Notes: generated by a model from the letters alone, not told the origin. Counted from the stretch's first letter, positions 48,660-61,442 are shown. The stretch is 64,000 nt of DNA from Neoconidiobolus thromboides FSU 785 (GCA_025603075.1 MU626258.1:73457-137456); one strand, 5' to 3'. Program-made: numbers and translations.

Positions 48660-49617
48660 TTTTTTGTAAATTTTTGAGTTTAAATGTGAAAAATGAGTCA
48701 AACTGTGACGAGGAAAATTAGATTTTGAATATTTCTTTTTTAGTTGACTTTCTATATATTTGATTAATAATAAATAAAATAAATAATATAACAGTTTTTT
48801 ATTTTTTTATTTTTTTATATATTTGTTGTTTATAAAATTATAGCTGAAAGGTGTTTGAATGTTTATATCACTTTACATATGTTAATATCCCCTGTTATTA
48901 TTCATCATAATTTTTATTATTAATACTTATTAGAATTTAAATGAGATTTAATTGACATTCACTCGTTCTAAAAGGCTATAAAATAAAGCTTCTATATGTA
49001 TGATTTATATTGTATACTTGCTATAGTTAATAATTTTGAATTTCATTTACAAAACGTAATAAAATAAAAGTATTATATAGGAGTGTTTTTTTGACTTCAT
49101 TACTTTTTCCATTTTTTAAGCGCTATTTGAGTGGAAAAGCTATTAATGAAATTCTTAAACACAAAAATACATCCCCATATACTGTCTTTTGACCATTTTT
49201 AATGTGATATAAAATTAAAAACTATGCTAGTTAAATATTGAAACATAAAAACATTAAAAGAATAATGAACTAAAAGAAATAAAACCAATTGATTTTATTA
49301 TTAATCCTAAGTTTATTATAAACTTAAAGCTTAAGCAAATAACTTAAGCTATTCATTCTGTAAATTTAAAATAAAAAATACATAATTTAAACTGTCAGAA
49401 AATAAAAGTGGATTAATAAACATTTTAATCACATCAACCCTAAAGCTTAAATTTAAAGCTTTATTTAAAAACCAGACTTTAAAGTCAACTCATAATCTTT
49501 ATAACCAATTTGATTTTTAAATTAGTTCACTTCCTATTTTTTAAAAATAAAACCTAAACACTTTTCTATTTAAAAAATATATCTCAACAAAAAGCGGGTC
49601 GAAACTGTAATAAGAGA
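48660..49617. other. Divergent intergenic region
   Basis: About 960 nt between the kaptin and MAPKKK genes, containing one intact MITE-like element (49073-49181). No gene seen. Confidence 0.6.
49073..49181 (+). mobile_element. MITE-like ~100-bp inverted-repeat element, copy 6
   Basis: The best-preserved copy. It starts AGGAGTGTTTTTTTGACTTC, has the TTTTTCCATTTTTTAAGCGC centre with TATTTGAGTGGAAAA, then TTCTTAAACACAAAAATAC, and ends ATCCCC. ATAT is duplicated on both flanks. Confidence 0.82.
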
Positions 49618-52600
49618 ATGCAAGAGATAGACCTAGTATTAAAAGGAAAAATATTTTTCCTATTTGGTTTTGATATAATAAAGAAAAAGCAGCTGGAAGA
49701 TTGTATAGTAAGGTATGGTGGCAAGCTATGTTCTACTGTTTATAAAGAGGTAATATAATCATGATCAACTCACTGTTGTTTTTACTAACATTTATAGACT
49801 ACCCATTTCGTTACCACTTCTTATGAAGTACAACATATGAAAGGAGTAATTGATGAGATGATTGGTAACTTAACTATACCCATCATTAACGAAGATTATA
49901 TTTGGAGTTTTATTGATGAAGATTTAGAAGAGCAATATGAGTCTCCAATTTATTCAAAGTAAACATTATAATTTTTATTTAATTCATAAACTTAACATCG
50001 ACTAGAACCATTCAACCACCAACTACAGTATTGGTCGATTCTTCGTATCAAGATTTAGATGCAACTTGGGAAAATCCGGAAAAGATATCTGAACTTGGTC
50101 CAGAAAAAGATTTTTATCGCTATACACCTAGTGGAGAATTTAATTATCTAGCACATTATCTCTATGGGCAAAAAGATAATGTTAATATAGAACCTGAAGT
50201 GATTTCATTTACCCCTGAATCTGAACAACTGTTTCAGGAATTTGTTGAAGATAACGAAGATGATGATCATTTAGCTTTAAGTTTTAATATACCCTTACAA
50301 AATGAATCCATTATTGATAGTAACGTTAATGGGAATAATAATGAAAGCGAAGAAAATAGGGAAGATATTTATGCTAGTCAAATGGAAAGGATTGAATGGC
50401 AAGGTATGTTAGCTTCTGTATTAACAGGTGAAGTTATTGAGTCGGAGAAGAACCGAATTTATAAGACAATTAATGCCCATCAACACGAAAATGATCATTA
50501 TCAACGTTGGTTAGGTATACGTGCAGCGTTAAATAAACATACTTTAGTAGAAGAAAAGTTATATTTAGAAAAGGAACGATTTTGCGTTGATTTAATTATT
50601 GACGAAGTTATTAACTTTCGTTATGATCCAGAGAAATCATGTGAAATGACACAAGTAACTATATTATTAGATCAAGTATATTGGATTGAAAGTCTATATC
50701 CTTCAAGAAAAGTAATGATTCGAGAGAAACCAAGATACGGATCCGAAGAATTTAATTATAATTTAGATGCTTTGATTTCTTGGTGTACAATTAGTGAAAG
50801 TTTAGATACTCAATTAACAATTTTAAAAAATTGGACAGGTTCAGAAACTTTACAAATTGATGGATCTACAAATATTAATGGAGAAAACACAGAAACCTCA
50901 TCTTTTGTTGAAAAGATTTTAAAGGAAGACACATTACAACGTACTTTAGAAAAGAAAACATTAAAGAATTTAAGGACACTTTTAAGTAAAGCTAAAGAAG
51001 ATACCATTATTAATTCAGCAGTTTATCATAAAATCAATTTGTCTAGAAAAATATCCGTGGTTGAACTATTAGTTATTTTTCCAACTACATTAATTGTAGA
51101 ATTTTTAAAGCTTCGATTGAAATATGCTAATAAAATAGTAACACCAACCATTGCCATCGTAGATCAATTATTGGATGATTTCAAGTCTTCAATTTCATTG
51201 GCTTGTTCTGTAAAAGAAGAGTATGATTTTATAAGTAAACCAGCACCTGGATGGCATATGAGACTAAAGATTGATGCTGATTTTGATTCATTGTTATTTT
51301 CCTGTTTAAAATTTTATTTTAAATTACTTCACTGGAAAGTCAAATTAGGTTCCAAATCCTCCAATTTAAAAGAAGTAGAGTTTTTAGAAAGTGAATGGAA
51401 TTTTATTTCTGGTTTAATTTATAAAATTGATCGTTCTGAACAAGAAGTAGCAGAACAATTTTGTTCATTAACTTTAAGGATGCTTGGCAAATCCAATCTA
51501 AGTATAGGTGCTCAAATTAAAGACCAATCGTTACCTAATAAAGTCAAATCATACACCAGGCTATTTGAAAGCTTTCGTCTTCAAATTCGTAAGAAAACAA
51601 AGTTTGTTTCTATTTTAATGGCGAGATTCGAAAACTCCTCTGAATATGCTTTTGATGGTGCAAAATCACTATCCGAAGTCATATCTTTATTAGCTAAAGA
51701 TCACATCCTAATCAACCCCCTTAATCCAGGCCTAAAAGGAGTTTATTTCTTTTTAAGTTTAACGTTAGCTAATAATCCAGATCAAGTATCTTCTATATTA
51801 AATTCAGGATTTCAAAAAGAAGACGAAGTAGATCACAATGACTCAGGATATATATTAGTAGTATCAACGAAAGAAAAGATCAACTGGGAAGGGCAAAGTA
51901 TTGATCTAGCTTTCCACCCACCTTTTATGGATTTAAAACCTAATCGAGTACGTTTAGTTTCTGATTCAGCATCCACATTATCAATGAATAAATATAAATT
52001 TCAAAATTTGTTTGGGGATTTGGGGTTGATTATTTGCCATCCGAAAAGAGCCAACTTACCACGTATTCATCGAGAATTAAGTAAAATTAAGCGTATGTGT
52101 TTTAAAATATCCAAAGCCATTATAGATTCTGTAGCTAAAGTAAGATCTGCGACTGAAAATTATTCAGTAGATTTAATAGAAAATTGCTTTTTATTTGCTT
52201 CTGAATTTGGTCAAAGAATGATTAAAACAATGGATATTCCTATGCGTGCTAAATTAACTTTAAAGTTAATACGTTTGGCTATCGATTGGGTTAGTTTTGT
52301 ATTTAATGATTGTGTACCAACAGACAGAAAAACGTTTCGTTGGGTGGTGATTGCATTAGAATTTACTATGTTGATGACGAGTGGCAACAACATTGTATTG
52401 TTAAGTGAATCGGACTTTGATGAGTTGAGAGAAAATGTAGCAGGATGTATGACTCTACTTATTTCTCACTTTGATATACAAGGAGCTAGAGGAGCACAAG
52501 AAGATATGTTTAATAGTGTTCATACACCCAATAATATATCATTTGATCCCTATTGTTCAAAGCCTAGAGAATATTACTATTCAACAGCACGACCAGAAGT

Positions 52601-53873
52601 GATTGAAAAGCTAAATAAAGTAGAAGAAAAATTTACAGAAAGACAGATATCGATTGGTATTGCAGGTAGGGTACTTGATAGCGAACGGCCCGAAGATCGT
52701 ACATTAGCTTATCTTGCTTCTTTGTCGAACAATTTATCCATTCGTTGGCAGCAAGGAAAATTTTTAGGGGCTGGTACCTTTGGTACTGTTTATTTAGCTA
52801 TCAATTTAGATTCTGGGGATTTAATGGCGGTTAAAGAATTTCGATTTCCAGATCCATCTCAATTACTATCTTTATATAAATCAATCAATGAGGAGATGTC
52901 CGTCATGAAAATGTTACATCATCCTAATATTATCAATTATTATGGGATTGAAGTACATAGGGATAGAGTATTTATCTTTATGGAATATTGTCAAAATGGG
53001 TCTTTAGGCAATTTATTGGAACATGGTAGAATCGAAGATGAATCGATTGTTAAAATTTATACATTACAAATGTTACAAGGGTTAGAATATTTACATAGCC
53101 AAAATGTACTACATAGGGATATTAAACCGGATAATATCTTATTGGATCATGCTGGTGTAATAAAATTTGTCGATTTTGGAGCATCAAAAGTTATTGCACA
53201 AAACAAAACCTTAGCCAAAACAACGAAAGCCGGAGTAAATAAAAGTTTGACTGGTACACCTATGTATATGGCACCTGAAGTCATCACTGGTGGAGATAAA
53301 GGTAAAAAAGGAGCACAAGATATATGGTCATTAGGTTGTTGTATCCTTGAAATGGTAACAGGTAAAAGACCATGGCACAATTTAGATAATGAATGGGCAA
53401 TCATGTATCATATTGCTTCTGGACATCCACCCTTACCTGATACTAGTCAAATTAGTCCAAGTGGTATGGATTTTTTAAAGAAATGTTTTATTACTCAACC
53501 ACAACATCGACCCACTGCAAAGCAATTATTAGAACATGGTTGGTTCGATAATGTCGATATCGAATTATCTAATCATACTTTAAGCAATTATGCTACTGCT
53601 TCTATTAATTCTAAATATGATTCTTCAAATACAGCTACTTCATCACCCGTTAATTCTAATTTTTTTAATTATGATGAGAGCCATAGCCATAGTAGTAGTT
53701 TAGATATCAAAACTAATCATACTACATTGAATGGTGTAGAGAATATTGGGAGTATTAAAGAAGAGGTCATTAGAGAAGAAATTATTAAAGAGGAAGTATA
53801 CTTTAATAGAATGAATGGGGAGATAGTTGTGGATAAAAAAATTGAAAATGAGGTTAGGGAATCGGAGTTATAA
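49618..53873 (+). CDS. HOG-type MAPKK kinase (SSK2/SSK22/WIS4 family) with N-terminal BRCT domain
   Basis: Three exons, 49618-49749, 49798-49958 and 50006-53873, give 1,386 residues. Residues 8-92 form a BRCT fold: LKGKIFFLFGFDIIKKKQLE, RYGGKLCSTVY, THFVTTS, and IINEDYIWSFIDE with its conserved Trp. The remainder is Ssk2-like. The family region starts with ERIEWQGMLASVLTGEVIES (about residue 223), a long helical middle follows, and the kinase domain spans about 1011-1276. The kinase has the Gly loop GAGTFGTVY, AVKEF lysine, HRDIKPDNILL catalytic loop, DFG (VDFGASK), and GTPMYMAPEV. It should activate the PBS2/WIS1 MAPKK in osmostress signalling. Without splicing, exon 2 would end in a stop two nt after its donor. 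The first Met in exon 3 is MERIEW, so a start there is the alternative. Confidence 0.88.
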
Positions 53874-54754
53874 TGGACAGAATAACGGTAGCTTAATGAA
53901 TTTTTTTAAAGGGCAAATATATATGTCTTAATTAATATTGGATTAACAGAGGTTCTAGTAACCACTGGGGAGTGAAAGTTGATTTATTATTGAGTTAATG
54001 GTTGGTAAAGTAAAGTTTCAAATAAAAATAAATAAATAAATTTAAAGTTGTTAGTTTATATTTATTTTTTGATTAATTATCTATTTATTTAAGTTATTTT
54101 TTTAATTTCGAATGAGCAATAGTGTAGAAACATTTTTCGCTCAAGATAAATCAACATAAGGAGATATATTTTATGTTTAAAAATTTTACTAACAATCTTT
54201 CCACTCAAACAGCGCTTAAAAATGGAAAAGTGATGAAACTAAAAAACACCTATGAGGAAGATAAGTAGTTTACAATACGATTTTTTGGGTAGATCTCTTT
54301 AGTAAAAGTATTGAGCTGTCACAGTTAACTTTTTTACTAAGAGATTATTAAGCCATTTAAAATATCCCAGTATAAATTCATATAGATATAAAACCGCTAA
54401 CTATTGATTCTAACATCATTGAAGAATTTAAATTTAAATACATTTTTACAGTTAAAACTTTATCGTTGTGACTAAAAATCGACAGTATTTTATGCTCATG
54501 AACTTGTATTAGAGTATTTTGAACATAATATTTATTTCTTATAAGCTTTCAAAATTAGCAACTTTAATCATTAGCACTGGTCCGTTTGATTAGATCTAAT
54601 TTTAATCAATTTGGGTTTATGTGATAAATTTAAAAATTATACTAATAAAATTTACGTGGCGTTAAAAAAACTCCTATTTTTTAAATTGGATATTTTTTAA
54701 ATTACAGAGCATTTCAGCTATTTAATATCAATCAAAACATAAAATATACCGCCG
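53874..54754. other. Intergenic region between MAPKKK and OS-9 genes
   Basis: About 880 nt, AT-rich, with one MITE-like copy (54153-54256). No gene seen. Confidence 0.6.
54153..54256 (-). mobile_element. MITE-like ~100-bp inverted-repeat element, copy 7
   Basis: Minus-orientation copy with TTAAAAATTTTACTAACAAT, TTTCCACTCAAACAGCGCTT, then AAAATGGAAAAGTGATGAAA and a terminal CACC. The left end is diverged (AAGGAGATAT) and no clear target duplication remains. Confidence 0.7.
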
Positions 54755-56246
54755 ATGCATTCCAGTTTAAAGTACATATTAATATTACTCCAAATCGGGA
54801 ACATTTATACACTCCATGATTTATTTGAAGATCCCAAATTTGATGTTCGAATAGCGGAGGGTTTTATCATTGAGTCTTCTTTAAATAAATATTTAGAAGT
54901 GGATAAAGTAAATTAAATAATTTAACCAATATTTTAAAATCTAGCTGATGTTTTTTAATCTCTTTTATATTTTAGGGTTTACCTGGAGTTGGAGAAACTG
55001 AAAGTAGTAGTTTATCAAGTAAAAGGTTACTTATAAAAAATAATAAACAAGATCAATTTCTTTGTGATGTTATATCACCACCAAAGAAAGAAGAGACCAC
55101 TCAAGAGAATAGGAAGGATTTAAAAGAACAATTAGAGGATAGCAGGGTTCAAAATAAACAATTGGGACTTAGTTTAATTAAAAAAGAAGAAGGGAGATGC
55201 ATTACTACGGTAAATTGATTTGGATTATTTTATTTGTTTATTTATTTTGCTCTGATTCTAGAGAGCTAGTTGGTGGACGTATAAGTTTTGTTATAATGGA
55301 GAGGTCATTCAATATCATGAGCCAACAAGTGAAGAAGAAAGAAAGAATCCAAAATTAAATCAAGAATTTGTATTAGGAAGATATAGATATTCCATGCCAG
55401 TTAAAGAAGTTTCAGAAAATAAAGAATTAGTACCACATGAAAGTACAAGGGATTCTGGTAATGAATTGGCTATTATTCGCTTTGAAAAAGAAAAAAATGT
55501 ATTAGTGGAAAAATGGGGTGGAGGGGATATTTGTGATTTAACTAAAAAACCACGTACTGTAGAAGTTATTGTAAGTTTGATTGATTTATTTTAATTTTAT
55601 TTTATATTCACATTTAATATTATAGTATGAATGCTATCCACAATATATTGAAGGTATTATTGATCTAAAAGAATTATCTACATGTAATTATCAAATGATA
55701 ATTAATAGTGTTAAATTATGCGAAAATCCATTTTATACAGAAAAGAAACGATATATTACTTATCCGATCAATTGTGTTGAAGTTGTTAAAGAAGAAGATC
55801 TATCAAGGAAGCAAAAAGAAGCCGAAGATAAAAAGAAAAGACAAGAACTCAAATTACAAGAATTAGAAGATAAAGCAAAGAATCCCAAAATTATTCAATT
55901 AGATACTAATAAATTTGAATCACTTAACAATTTATTCAATAATAAAAAAGGGGATTCAGTATTAAATTTATTAACTGAGCTAAGTCGATTGTATGGTAGT
56001 AAAGAAAATAAATTGGAAAATAAAATTAAAGATAAAGAAAATAGTAATAACGAAGATGGGGAAATTGAGTTGGATTTATCTAAGTTTTTTGGATTTAGTA
56101 GAGAGGAGGAGGAAGATGGAGATAATCAAGGTTTAGATCAAGATCAAATTAAAAATTTATTTTCGTATGGTTTAAAAGAGACAATGGAATTATTAAAACA
56201 AGAAACTAGAAAAAATAAAGAAGAAAGTGAGTTAGATGAGGAGTAA
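54755..56246 (+). CDS. OS-9/Yos9-type ERAD lectin with MRH domain
   Basis: Four exons, 54755-54907, 54976-55209, 55262-55570 and 55626-56246, give 438 residues. A signal peptide (MHSSLKYILILLQIGNIYT) is followed by a FLCDV-type block. The MRH lectin domain (about 130-270) starts at the double Trp (RASWWTYKFCYNGEVIQYHE), which contacts mannose. It continues with GGDICDLTKKPRTVEVIYEC and ends with STCNYQMIINSVKLCENP. The C-terminal third is a Lys/Glu-rich coiled coil and acidic tail (ending SELDEE) without an HDEL signal, so ER retention is probably by Hrd3/Sel1 binding. Family members recognise trimmed N-glycans on misfolded proteins and deliver them to the Hrd1 ligase. Confidence 0.92.
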
Positions 56247-56566
56247 GATAGCAATTAAAGAATAGGCTTTTTTATGGTGTTTATATTATAAATAAAATTT
56301 CTAATAAATTTTAATTATAATTATTGATGAAAAATTAATAAGTTATTTTTGTATTGTTATTTTTAGGAATAATTGTAAAATTAAACAAATATGTAATTAT
56401 TTAAAACTAACATATTATATAGATACCGAATAATATTAGATAGAAATATAATAAAAACTTAACTATAATTTTTTAATTTTATTGTTTATATTATTCAGTC
56501 TATTATTTTTAATCTAAAATAATTCCTATTAAGATATTCAAAAGCAATATCCTTTACTTTGAAACT
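56247..56566. other. Convergent 3' spacer
   Basis: About 320 nt between the OS-9 and mitochondrial-protein gene 3' ends. AT-rich, nothing recognised. Confidence 0.6.
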
Positions 56567-57475
56567 CTATTCTTTAACTTTTTCTATTTTAGTACCATAA
56601 CTAGGACGACCTAGTTTAGTGACCAATTCAGCAATAATATGAGAGTTTTCATCTGTCATTGTGATTCCTTCTTGTTTCAATTCATGTGCCAATTTATAAA
56701 TAAAAGGAAACCATTCTTCTTTTAAAGGGGAATTCAATAAGGAAGTCAATACTAAATCCGCAATTTCTTGATCTGGTTTCAATTGGTAATAAGGTAATAA
56801 ACCATAAGTCAGCAATACCTTTTCACCCCATTTTTTAATATCTTCTTGATTTCCACCTTCAGTTGGCATTTGATTAATATAAACTGCCAATAATTTTTGA
56901 AATTCTCGAACTCTAGGTTGAAGATTGTATCTATGACGATCAGCTAATAATTCAAATGCAATATCTCCTTGTTGAAATTTTTCAGCTAAATGGAATGGAA
57001 ATCGGCTAGCTAAGCCTGAGTATTTTAATTGCTGTGAACGCCAACGTTGGAGTAAACTAGGTATTAAAGAATATTCTTCTAATGTTTCAATTTTGGTAAA
57101 AAATTGATTTAATAAACTCGACTTCGGTCCATGAGAACTAGTGGTCGAAGGAGATGTTTTTGTTATAACTTCGCGGTAAATCGAATATATTTCTTCACTT
57201 ACTCCTGTTGGTGCAGTTTCATGTAACACAATGTCATCAGTAGTGGCATCTATAGAAAATATTAAGTTTTAATTTATTGTTTTTATATGAGAATAAATTA
57301 ATTTAAATTTACCTTTAGTTGAGTTAGTGGATAAAAATTGAGCAGTAACTTTATTGTTAATTGAGAAAACTAAAAAACAAATTAATATTATTGAATTGGA
57401 TTTATTTCATAATAATAATAAATTACTTTGTTTTCTTAAATTATTTTGTTTCAATATCCTTGTTATTAAACTCAT
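56567..57475 (-). CDS. Unrecognised helical mitochondrial protein
   Basis: Three exons give 262 residues from the ATG at 57475. Exon 1 (57475-57427) and a short exon 2 join in phase to supply the N-terminus (MSLITRILKQNNLRKQIFS, then AQFLSTNSTK). It is basic, hydroxylated and free of acidic residues, typical of a mitochondrial presequence. The rest is predominantly helical. It contains HLAEKFQQGDIAFELLADRH, then a YNLQPRVREFQKLLAVYIN block that resembles helical-hairpin (PPR/TPR-like) units. A small C-terminal part ends LVTKLGRPSYGTKIEKVKE. A mitochondrial ribosome or mRNA-linked protein is conceivable, but I cannot name the family. Confidence 0.75.
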
Positions 57476-57877
57476 CTTGGCTCTTTTTTATAAAAAAATA
57501 ATCAAAGAAAACTCAATCAAAATCCCAAATTTTAGTGGATTGGTAGGAATTTTTATTGGTAAAATTAAAGACTAGCATAAAGTATTTCTATATTTAGTAA
57601 AGTTTAGATCAATTATTGATTTTTATTTTATTAATAATAATATTAAATAATATAATAGAAATGAATATAAAATAATATTATTATTACAACTTATGTTTAA
57701 TATATTATTATTGCTATTATTTTGGTAATATTATTATTTTGTTTACTTTTAATACAATTGGCAATTTTTTGATAAAAATTACAAATCATGACTTCAATTT
57801 CATTCTCACTTCAAATTTTAAAGCTAAAATCAATTTTACTCTTCTTTCAATAAATTTTTATACATTCTAATTTACCA
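57476..57877. other. Divergent promoter region
   Basis: About 400 nt between two divergent genes. Very AT-rich, and the short open frame on the plus strand that overlaps the mitochondrial gene's introns is an artefact of that gene. No element recognised. Confidence 0.55.
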
Positions 57878-57924
57878 ATGTTTACGATCCTCCCAATCAA
57901 CAATGGTCTTAATTCAATAATGTT

Positions 57925-57968
<44 letters not shown>

Positions 57969-59230
57969 CATTTAATAATATTAATAATAATATTACAAAT
58001 TCATCTACTCAAACTCAAAACCCAGCACAAACTGTTGATATAGCTAGATTAGAGTATTTGCTATTAAAAAACAATATAACTAAAGATACTAAATTAGCTG
58101 AACTGCCATCTGAATTTTTAGATCTGTTTCAAAATACTAGGTAATATATTATTGTATTAGCAGAAATAATATAATGATACTAACTTATTTTATAAAGAAA
58201 TAAAATAGCAACCCAATACACACTTATAGAAAACATCCATAACAATGAGTCATATATCCATGAACATCTAGGCACTAATAATCTTCATCTTAATTTTAAA
58301 AAAGATACAACCGACTTAGGTACATTAGAAAAAAAGATTTCAAATATACAATTATCATTATCAGTATTCAATTATAAAACAAGTGAGGATGATATTAAAG
58401 TAACCAAATTAAAGCAAAAATCCATTCTAACTAAAGAAAAAGTAAAAAAATTAAAAGTATTAGTAGAAGATCAAATATTTTACAAAAATCATAATGTCAA
58501 GTGGAAAAGAGAAGATAGTGGTTTAAGTTTGGGATTAGGAGGAGGAAATGGAATGTTATCGAGATTAGGACAAAACGATATTGGTGTTAATTACTATTTA
58601 AGGAATAAACAAATTAATAAAAACTCGGATAAATTATCACCAGTTTTTAAAAAGGGGATGAAATTGAATGACAATTTACTAGTAGATCTAAAGGATAAAT
58701 TAGATACTAATGATAGTTTAATTGAAGTAATATAATACTTTTTTTATTGTCATAAAAGTATTAATGAAAACAATCTATTTTTTAGGAACTATGTGTTGAT
58801 TTAGATGGAGATATGGAATATCGTTCTATTTTAAATGTATTTGATATAAAGAGTAAGTAATAATTAATCTAACAATCGTGAATTAAAATCAATAATCATC
58901 TCTTATTTTTATTTAGTCTTCCGACAAATGAAATTAAAGTTTATAGAAGATATAGTCTGCATCTCCAATTTAACTTCTAAATTTAAAGAACAACAAGAGA
59001 TAAGAGAAAATAAATTACAAAAATTAACTAATGGTCGTAAACATAGCTTGAAATTCAATAATTTATTGACTACTGAAAATCAATGGCTAAGAGAAAGTAG
59101 TAGAAAAAAGGTTAATGATGATAAATTGACTTTGTTTCAAGTAGCATTGGAAGAGACTCCATTAACTCAAGAAGAAATTATTAAGTTAAGAAATTTAATT
59201 GTAGAACATTTTATTAAGTTGGGGTATTAA
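57878..59230 (+). CDS. Poly-Q coiled-coil protein, unrecognised
   Basis: Four exons, 57878-58140, 58198-58726, 58786-58852 and 58917-59230, join in phase to give 390 residues. After MFTILPINNGLNSIM comes a poly-Gln tract, then an Asn/Thr/Gln-rich segment. Next is a short helix (VDIARLEYLLLKNNI). The rest is mostly charged coiled coil, including LGTLEKKISNIQLSLSVFN and KLKQKSILTKEKVKKLK. A Gly-rich turn (LSLGLGGGNGMLSRLGQ) sits mid-protein. A final helical block holds FRQMKLKFIEDIVC and ends VEHFIKLGY. A Gln/Asn-rich head with a coiled-coil tail is seen in some nucleoporins and in other assembly factors, but I find no diagnostic motif. Confidence 0.7.
57926..57967 (+). repeat. (CAA)14 microsatellite encoding poly-glutamine
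   Basis: About fourteen uninterrupted CAA codons. The absence of CAG interruptions suggests recent slippage and probable length polymorphism. Confidence 0.95.
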
Positions 59231-60137
59231 GTAAACAGTAAAGATTTCTAACCATCAAAGTGAGAAAGTTTTTTTATATAATTAAAATATAGTATATATT
59301 TTATATTAGTTGAGTTGGGTTTAATATTATTTAATAATTATTTTATTTTATTTCTAAATATTAGTTAATAAATATCCAAGTATTTAATTTTCTATTTTTA
59401 ATAGTAAATGATATTGATAAGCAGTCAGTTGTATTGAAATATTATAAATAAAGTAATAAATATAGAGTAATGTTTGACTAGTTATCTATTTTTAAGCTAT
59501 TTTCTATTTTATTTAAAATATAACAAAACAATAAAATAAGGGAGAATAAAAACTAGTAAAAAAAAGTATGTAGGAAATATTCTAAATGAAGTGAATAAAA
59601 GGGGTAGGAGCTAAATCATGTTTTGTGAGGAACAAGTATCCTTAGGCTTACAAGGAAACTAACACTAATTTATTTTAGTACCACTTGGATTAAAATCATA
59701 AAAAATTAGGTTTCTATTTTAAAAAACTTATAAACATAACAATAAATTCCATCAAAATGAGCTACGTTATGTAATGCATAAAACGAAAGTGATGATAGTT
59801 CAGTCACATCTAGACTGACAGTAATATCCCATCGTATTACAAAGGTATTTCAATTGTTTAATCATTTATTTACACTTGAAATTTTTTTAATTATTATTAA
59901 TGTTTTTGATCAGTAAAAAGCCTTAGTATTGAATAGCTTACAAGGAAAAGACGTTCCCTCCATCATAACTTTTGAATAGTATCTACAATCCATCTTATAT
60001 ATTCTCCAGCTACATACTATTGGATATAATATTATCCAAGGAGCTAAACTCACACCGAAACTTATATCCATATGAAGCTAACTAAAGGAGGTTATCCTTT
60101 TAATCGATTCAATGATATTAGCTTTATAATTGAGTAA

Positions 60138-60241
60138 GTGGGGATGTCTTTTTTGACTTTATTATTTCTTCCATTTTTTAAACGCTGTTTAAGCGGAAAA
60201 TTTGTTAGTAAAACTCTTAAACATAAAAATATGTCCCCAAG
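60138..60241 (+). mobile_element. MITE-like ~100-bp inverted-repeat element, copy 8
   Basis: Starts GGGGATGTCTTTTTTGACTT, has TTTCTTCCATTTTTTAAACG then CTGTTTAAGCGGAAAA, and ends AATATGTCCCC. The tetranucleotide AAGT lies immediately outside both ends, a clean target-site duplication. Confidence 0.8.
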
Positions 60242-60636
60242 TATTCAAGTAAATTTAAATACATGCGTTACTAAATTAATACTTTTTTTTCTAACAAATT
60301 ATAATAAAATACCACTTTTTACTTGTTAGACATACAAAGTTTTTAAGTTTTTTTAACAGCATTAAGTTTATAATAACAACAATTAAATTATTTTTTAACT
60401 TATAATTTAGGACTTTAACTTTATAATTGTTATATCAATCAATCCTTGTCTATTAATTTCATTAAGAGTTTAAAAATGATGGTTTATATCAAGATTTTCT
60501 CATTAAGATTTATTGAGGATAAATTTTGAAAAAAGCAAGGCTAAGAGACAGTAAAAGAAAGCATATTAAAACAAGTATTAAAATAAAAAAAATATTCAAA
60601 CCAAATAATGTCTTTATTAAACATTAAATTTAGGTA

Positions 60637-60740
60637 TATGGGGATGTGTCTTTTTATTTAAGAATTTTACTGACAATTTTTCCACATAAATAACGCTTAA
60701 AAAATGGAAAAATAATGAAACTAAAAAAAACAGCCCCATG
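60637..60740 (-). mobile_element. MITE-like ~100-bp inverted-repeat element, copy 9
   Basis: Minus-orientation copy from ATATGGGGATGTGTC, through TTTTCCACATAAATAACGCT and AAAATGGAAAAATAATGAAA, to ACAGCCCCATG. Confidence 0.78.
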
Positions 60741-61442
60741 TTTTACACATTAAGTTTCAAAGCTTCGGCTTTAATAAAGTGTGTACAACAATTAAAGATC
60801 AAGTTCTAATGTAGGGATAAACTTAATAAGTAACAAAGGTTTATCAAAAGAAGGATAAGGTATACCTGGAGGACTGAAACTCTATACGTCAAGCTTTAAG
60901 TCAAATATCATTATAAAGCCAATTTTTTAATCATGAAAAATTAAACTTTTGGTCCTTCTTCTGGATAATCGATTTATGGGTGCTCGTTTTGTTTAATTAA
61001 GTTTTTCTTTATAAAGGTTGATTTTTACTTCTACCCTCCTCATCCTACCTCTGCTATCTCTGCTCAACTTTGAAAAGGACGGTTTTTTAATTATTGTCTC
61101 TAATTAAAGTCTTGGATTGAAATTATTAGTTTATTCTTAATCTTTTGCTTTTGTCACGAAATGTTACATGTAACGGTTTACTTTATATTATAGTCTTGTT
61201 TTTAATTATATAAACAATACAAGGATGACTTTTTGATTATTTTGTTCATTTTCTATACAATAAAAACTAAAAAAAAAGTTACTATTTAGTTATTAAAATA
61301 AAAAACATTCTCATCTATTTTTTACCATTGACTAAAAGTTACATTTTAAATTAAAATAAAGAAAACTGAATAAACATAGAAATATGAAGACAAAGATGCA
61401 AGATAGAAAATTCAAAATTATACAAAAATCAGCTTCATACTT

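Noticed and set aside
57354-57575. 73-codon plus-strand frame rich in Lys, Ile and Leu
   Set aside because: It is opposite the first exons and introns of the mitochondrial-protein gene, whose splicing explains the sequence.
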